This document shows, one piece after another, positions 61,524 through 64,000 of a DNA stretch of 64,000 nucleotides. Source of the DNA: JBAXTZ01 sp041666525 (GTDB taxonomy: Bacteria > Bacillota > Negativicutes > JBAXTZ01); assembly GCA_041666525.1 (NCBI GenBank), contig JBAYGT010000014.1, forward strand, positions 1 through 64,000, written 5' to 3'. The translations under genes were made by a program, and so were the position numbers. The notes below the pieces were generated by a model that searched no databases, was not told the origin of the DNA, and worked only from the letters and a program-made list of their open reading frames with translations. Position 1 is the stretch's first letter. Each line of letters starts with the position of its first letter.

Positions 61524-62063
61524 TCACTCGATTTCAATCCAGTATCTTTGAAAAACATCGCATTTTTCATCAACCGCTTCGCTTTCGAGAACACCGCCAT
61601 TGGCGATAATTGTCTTTACTGATGCTATATTGCTTTTGCTACAGGTTATCAGCACCCGTTCAATAGCATACCCCCGACACTTTTCTAGCGTAAGCCTGAG
61701 TATTATTTTTGCGTAACCTTTTCTTCTTTCCGAAGGATGTATCCAGTACCCGATATGCCCACCTCTTATTGACAATGTTTCATTCAAATAATGTCTCAGA
61801 CTAGCTATCCCAACTATTTTTTTGAAATTATCTATAAGAAAATACATATCGCTGGTTACATAATGCGGTGGACAAGTTTCTCTATTTTTGTATGACTCCA
61901 AAATTTTTAATAAGCTATCATAATCTTCTTCTGATGGTTTTATCGTAGTTCCGGGGATGAAATTTTCATCCGCCTCTTTCCATTCACTAAGCATCGCATA
62001 ATATTGTTGCTCATGCTCTTTTGCAGGACTTACGAGAACGACTTCGCCACAAAATGATTGCAT
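61524..62063 (-). CDS. GNAT-family N-acetyltransferase
   Basis: The 179-residue protein has the GNAT core: IGYWIHPSERRKGYAKIIL (motif A, R-R-x-G-x-A, binding acetyl-CoA) and VLITCSKSNIASVKTI (motif B region with the typical N-x-x-S). The N-terminal part (WKEADENFIPG, then YVTSDMYFLID) matches acetyltransferases acting on small molecules. Substrate unknown. The nitroreductase gene begins 23 bases after its stop. Confidence 0.88.
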   Translation of the reverse strand: MQSFCGEVVLVSPAKEHEQQYYAMLSEWKEADENFIPGTTIKPSEEDYDSLLKILESYKNRETCPPHYVTSDMYFLIDNFKKIVGIASLRHYLNETLSIRGGHIGYWIHPSERRKGYAKIILRLTLEKCRGYAIERVLITCSKSNIASVKTIIANGGVLESEAVDEKCDVFQRYWIEIE

Positions 62064-62081
62064 ACATTAACACATCCTTAA

Positions 62082-62870
62082 TCAATAATAGCTTCTTTTT
62101 ATAAACTCCGGTTTACGTTCGCAGAAAGTCACCGCCCGCAATCCAGCGCTATCGCCAAGGTCATACGCCTGTCGCAGTTTATAGCCCAGCCGCCCTACCC
62201 GATGCGCGTCAGAACCAGCCGTAAAATATTTGCCGCCGAGTGCTCTGAACAACCGCACGATTGTCAGCAAACTATCGGTTGCACCAGTAATATCAAACCG
62301 CTCGGTGTTTATTTCCAGCGCCAGCTCCCGCGTTACCATCAGTTTTAGCAGTTCATACAATCCGTCGCCACAGTTGGCAAGCGTCAGATTATTGTCCGGA
62401 TATTTGTTGTAACGGCAGATACCATCGATATGCGCAACTGCGTCCACACATTCGTGCAAACGCAGGGCTCCGGCGTATTCCGCAAAATATTGTGAGTAGA
62501 TTTTCGGAATGTCATTCACCGAATAGACCAATTCGGCATAAGGCGCCCCGCCTACTATGTGCATAGACCCTAATACATAATCCCAAGGCTGCGACTTTAC
62601 CAAGTTGCAATTTTTCTCTGCAACACTCGGTTCCATTCCCAATTCCACACCGATACGAAAATTGTCGCAGCTAAACGGCAAAAAGCTGTCAAACAACTTC
62701 TCACAGTCAAATAGTGACGGCTGACTATCGTAATTACGCGGGTTGATATAGTCAATGTGGTCGGTTATCGTAATGCCAATTTTCTGCTCGCTGGCGGCTT
62801 TGAGATACTCTTTCAATTCAGCTTTGCCATCTACAGAAAATTCAGTATGCACATGTGAGTCAAATAACAC
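62082..62870 (-). CDS. PHP-domain histidinol-phosphatase-like protein
   Basis: The 262-residue metal phosphatase begins VLFDSHVHTEFSVDG (H-x-H metal ligands), with ITITDHIDYINPR, GVELGMEPS, DYVLGSMHIV, AVAHIDGICR and GSDAHRVGRLG. All PHP metal ligands appear to be present. It resembles HisK-type histidinol phosphatases, but PHP proteins also act on other phosphates. The GTG at 62870 has AGGG nine bases upstream; the open frame continues upstream without a binding site. Confidence 0.87.
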   Translation of the reverse strand: MLFDSHVHTEFSVDGKAELKEYLKAASEQKIGITITDHIDYINPRNYDSQPSLFDCEKLFDSFLPFSCDNFRIGVELGMEPSVAEKNCNLVKSQPWDYVLGSMHIVGGAPYAELVYSVNDIPKIYSQYFAEYAGALRLHECVDAVAHIDGICRYNKYPDNNLTLANCGDGLYELLKLMVTRELALEINTERFDITGATDSLLTIVRLFRALGGKYFTAGSDAHRVGRLGYKLRQAYDLGDSAGLRAVTFCERKPEFIKRSYY

Positions 62871-63008
62871 AATAAAACGCCCTAGCCTCGCCAAATTTGC
62901 GAACAATCTTTTCACGGATAAATTGAAATTCACCGCTAAGTAATTAAATGCTCGATGACTTTTTTGTTGCACAAAATCAGCTGACAGCGCTAACGCAGTT
63001 ACGCTGCA

Positions 63009-63653
63009 TTATTTTCCACCGTCCCATTCTTCAGAAAATTCCTCTAAAAACATTTCCATACATCTATGTCGCGATTCTGCTAATTCTTTTGCTGCTTTGG
63101 TATTCATTAAATCTCTCAACTTTAAAAGTTTCTCATAAAAATGATTAATACTGGTTCCTTTGCAATTAGAATATTGTTCTGCATTCATATCATCCATAGG
63201 TTTCTTATCAGGTATGTGTAAAACTCTGTTATTATTACCACCATATGCGAAAACTCTTGCAATACCAATTGCGCCCATGGCATCCAGTCTATCTGCATCC
63301 TGAACTATTTTTCCCTCTTGACTCTTTGGAATCTGTATTCCTGTACCCTTAAAAGATATGGTAGAAATTATCTCGCACATAATGTTTATTTTTGTTTTCG
63401 AAATATTGCTATGTTTTAAAAAACTTTCTGCATTAGAAAAATCACCCATTCTTCCGCCAAATAGCTTATAGTCATCAACATCATGCAATAAAGCAGCTAA
63501 TTGCACGATTTCTAAATTAGCATTTTCTGTTTTACAGATAGTGGTAGCTAATTTATATACTCTAACGCTATGATAATAATCATGTCCGCTATAATCATTT
63601 TTAAATCTATCTCTGATATGCAATAATGTTTTTTCTAACAATTTTTCATCCAA
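63009..63653 (-). CDS. HD-domain phosphohydrolase, YedJ-like
   Basis: The 214-residue protein has the HD metal site: GHDYYHSVRVYKLA (His), ALLHDVDDYK (His-Asp) and IVQDADRLDAMGA (Asp). A GRMGDFSNAE segment and a C-terminal helix complete the plan of YedJ-type phosphohydrolases. The natural substrate is unknown. A TTG at 63653 with GAGGAG seven bases upstream is the best start; ATG codons at 63674 and 63668 sit on or before that site. Confidence 0.87.
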   Translation of the reverse strand: MDEKLLEKTLLHIRDRFKNDYSGHDYYHSVRVYKLATTICKTENANLEIVQLAALLHDVDDYKLFGGRMGDFSNAESFLKHSNISKTKINIMCEIISTISFKGTGIQIPKSQEGKIVQDADRLDAMGAIGIARVFAYGGNNNRVLHIPDKKPMDDMNAEQYSNCKGTSINHFYEKLLKLRDLMNTKAAKELAESRHRCMEMFLEEFSEEWDGGK

Positions 63654-63736
63654 AACGGTTCTCCTCATTTTCAATAAAAAAATTAGCCAAGCTATGTTTT
63701 GACAGAGAAAACGCAGCTTGGTTTTTAAACACTTCT

Positions 63737-64000
63737 TTATTCAACACCTGAATGTTTTTTCAGTAATTCTCTTGCGGCAACTAGTAGAGGTGGTACAATT
63801 TGATCTTTTCGGCTCATAACATTTGGCAAATATATTTCATAATTATCTATTTCTTTACCAAAAGCCATTTTTACAATATCATCACCATTGCCTTGAAACA
63901 GGAGATGAGTGGACATCTCAACAATATTTGTTACCATTAAAAACGACGCTTCATACTTGCCACTAGCACGCATTTTTTCAAGAGCCTTCAGCAACTGTTC
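63737..64000 (-). CDS. Manganese-dependent inorganic pyrophosphatase, C-terminal part (cut by window edge)
   Basis: Only the last 87 residues are present. They match the DHHA2 domain of family II pyrophosphatases: FLMVTNIVEMSTHLLFQG followed by YLPNVMSRKDQIVPPLL, where the Ser-Arg-Lys set binds pyrophosphate. The rest lies beyond the window. It hydrolyses PPi in the cytosol. Confidence 0.85.
   Translation of the reverse strand, partial: EQLLKALEKMRASGKYEASFLMVTNIVEMSTHLLFQGNGDDIVKMAFGKEIDNYEIYLPNVMSRKDQIVPPLLVAARELLKKHSGVE

Noticed and set aside
1..64000. Insertion sequences, prophage or plasmid genes
   Set aside because: No transposase, integrase, phage structural or replication gene was found on either strand.

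Overview
The window looks like the chromosome of an anaerobic, diderm member of the Bacillota, most like a Negativicutes-type organism. The reasons are: a Firmicutes-style gene order MscS - DUF951 - YchF; strong GGAGG-type ribosome binding sites almost throughout; two secreted beta-barrel proteins ending in Phe (an outer membrane); a CpI-like [FeFe]-hydrogenase, a desulforedoxin-type domain and a Mn-dependent pyrophosphatase (anaerobe-type genes); and selenocysteine use, seen as an in-frame UGA in selD. The species cannot be named from the sequence alone. Most genes lie on the minus strand.

Layout. 0.1-18 kb is a carbohydrate region: a rifampicin-phosphotransferase-like enzyme, two GH13 glucosidases, and an operon of GH38 mannosidase, nucleotidyltransferase, Gfo/Idh/MocA oxidoreductase, sugar isomerase and GH130 phosphorylase, with a tRNA-Arg at its end. 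18-29.5 kb holds an outer-membrane protein, an ECF/MetY/CDF operon, an orphan [FeFe]-hydrogenase with altered H-cluster motifs, and a run of WD40, purD, a phosphodiester glycosidase, mnmE and EamA genes. 29.6-33.2 kb has two peptide transporters (OPT and POT). 33.3-38 kb is ychF, DUF951, mscS, then a selenium operon (selD with Sec13, yedF, DUF3343) interrupted by a four-helix-bundle (IVP) gene.

38.2-44.4 kb is a compact type II-C CRISPR-Cas locus (cas9-cas1-cas2, a short array, tracrRNA) plus a broken fic toxin and its antitoxin, bracketed by two ~103-bp direct repeats. Upstream of cas9, 44.5-45.2 kb is a small cassette of two basic membrane peptides and an HTH protein with its own promoter and terminator. 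45.3-52.2 kb has rocD and a cobalamin-riboswitch operon (btuF, btuC, cobU, cobS, btuD, an OPRT-like gene). 52.2-64 kb is housekeeping: HAD phosphatase, ABC-F protein, MFS, pyrB, gpmA, class I aldolase, NUDIX, an Fe-S protein, SIS isomerase, nitroreductase, GNAT, PHP and HD phosphohydrolases, and the end of a pyrophosphatase gene.

The least explained structure is a family of tandem octamers (CAAAGCNN) that recurs at least seven times. It often starts just after stop codons, it brackets the IVP gene in inverted orientation, it occurs once as an inverted pair with no gene inside, and it runs in frame through two coding sequences. A second dispersed element (~115 bp, palindromic) occurs at 28.46 kb and twice at 53 kb.
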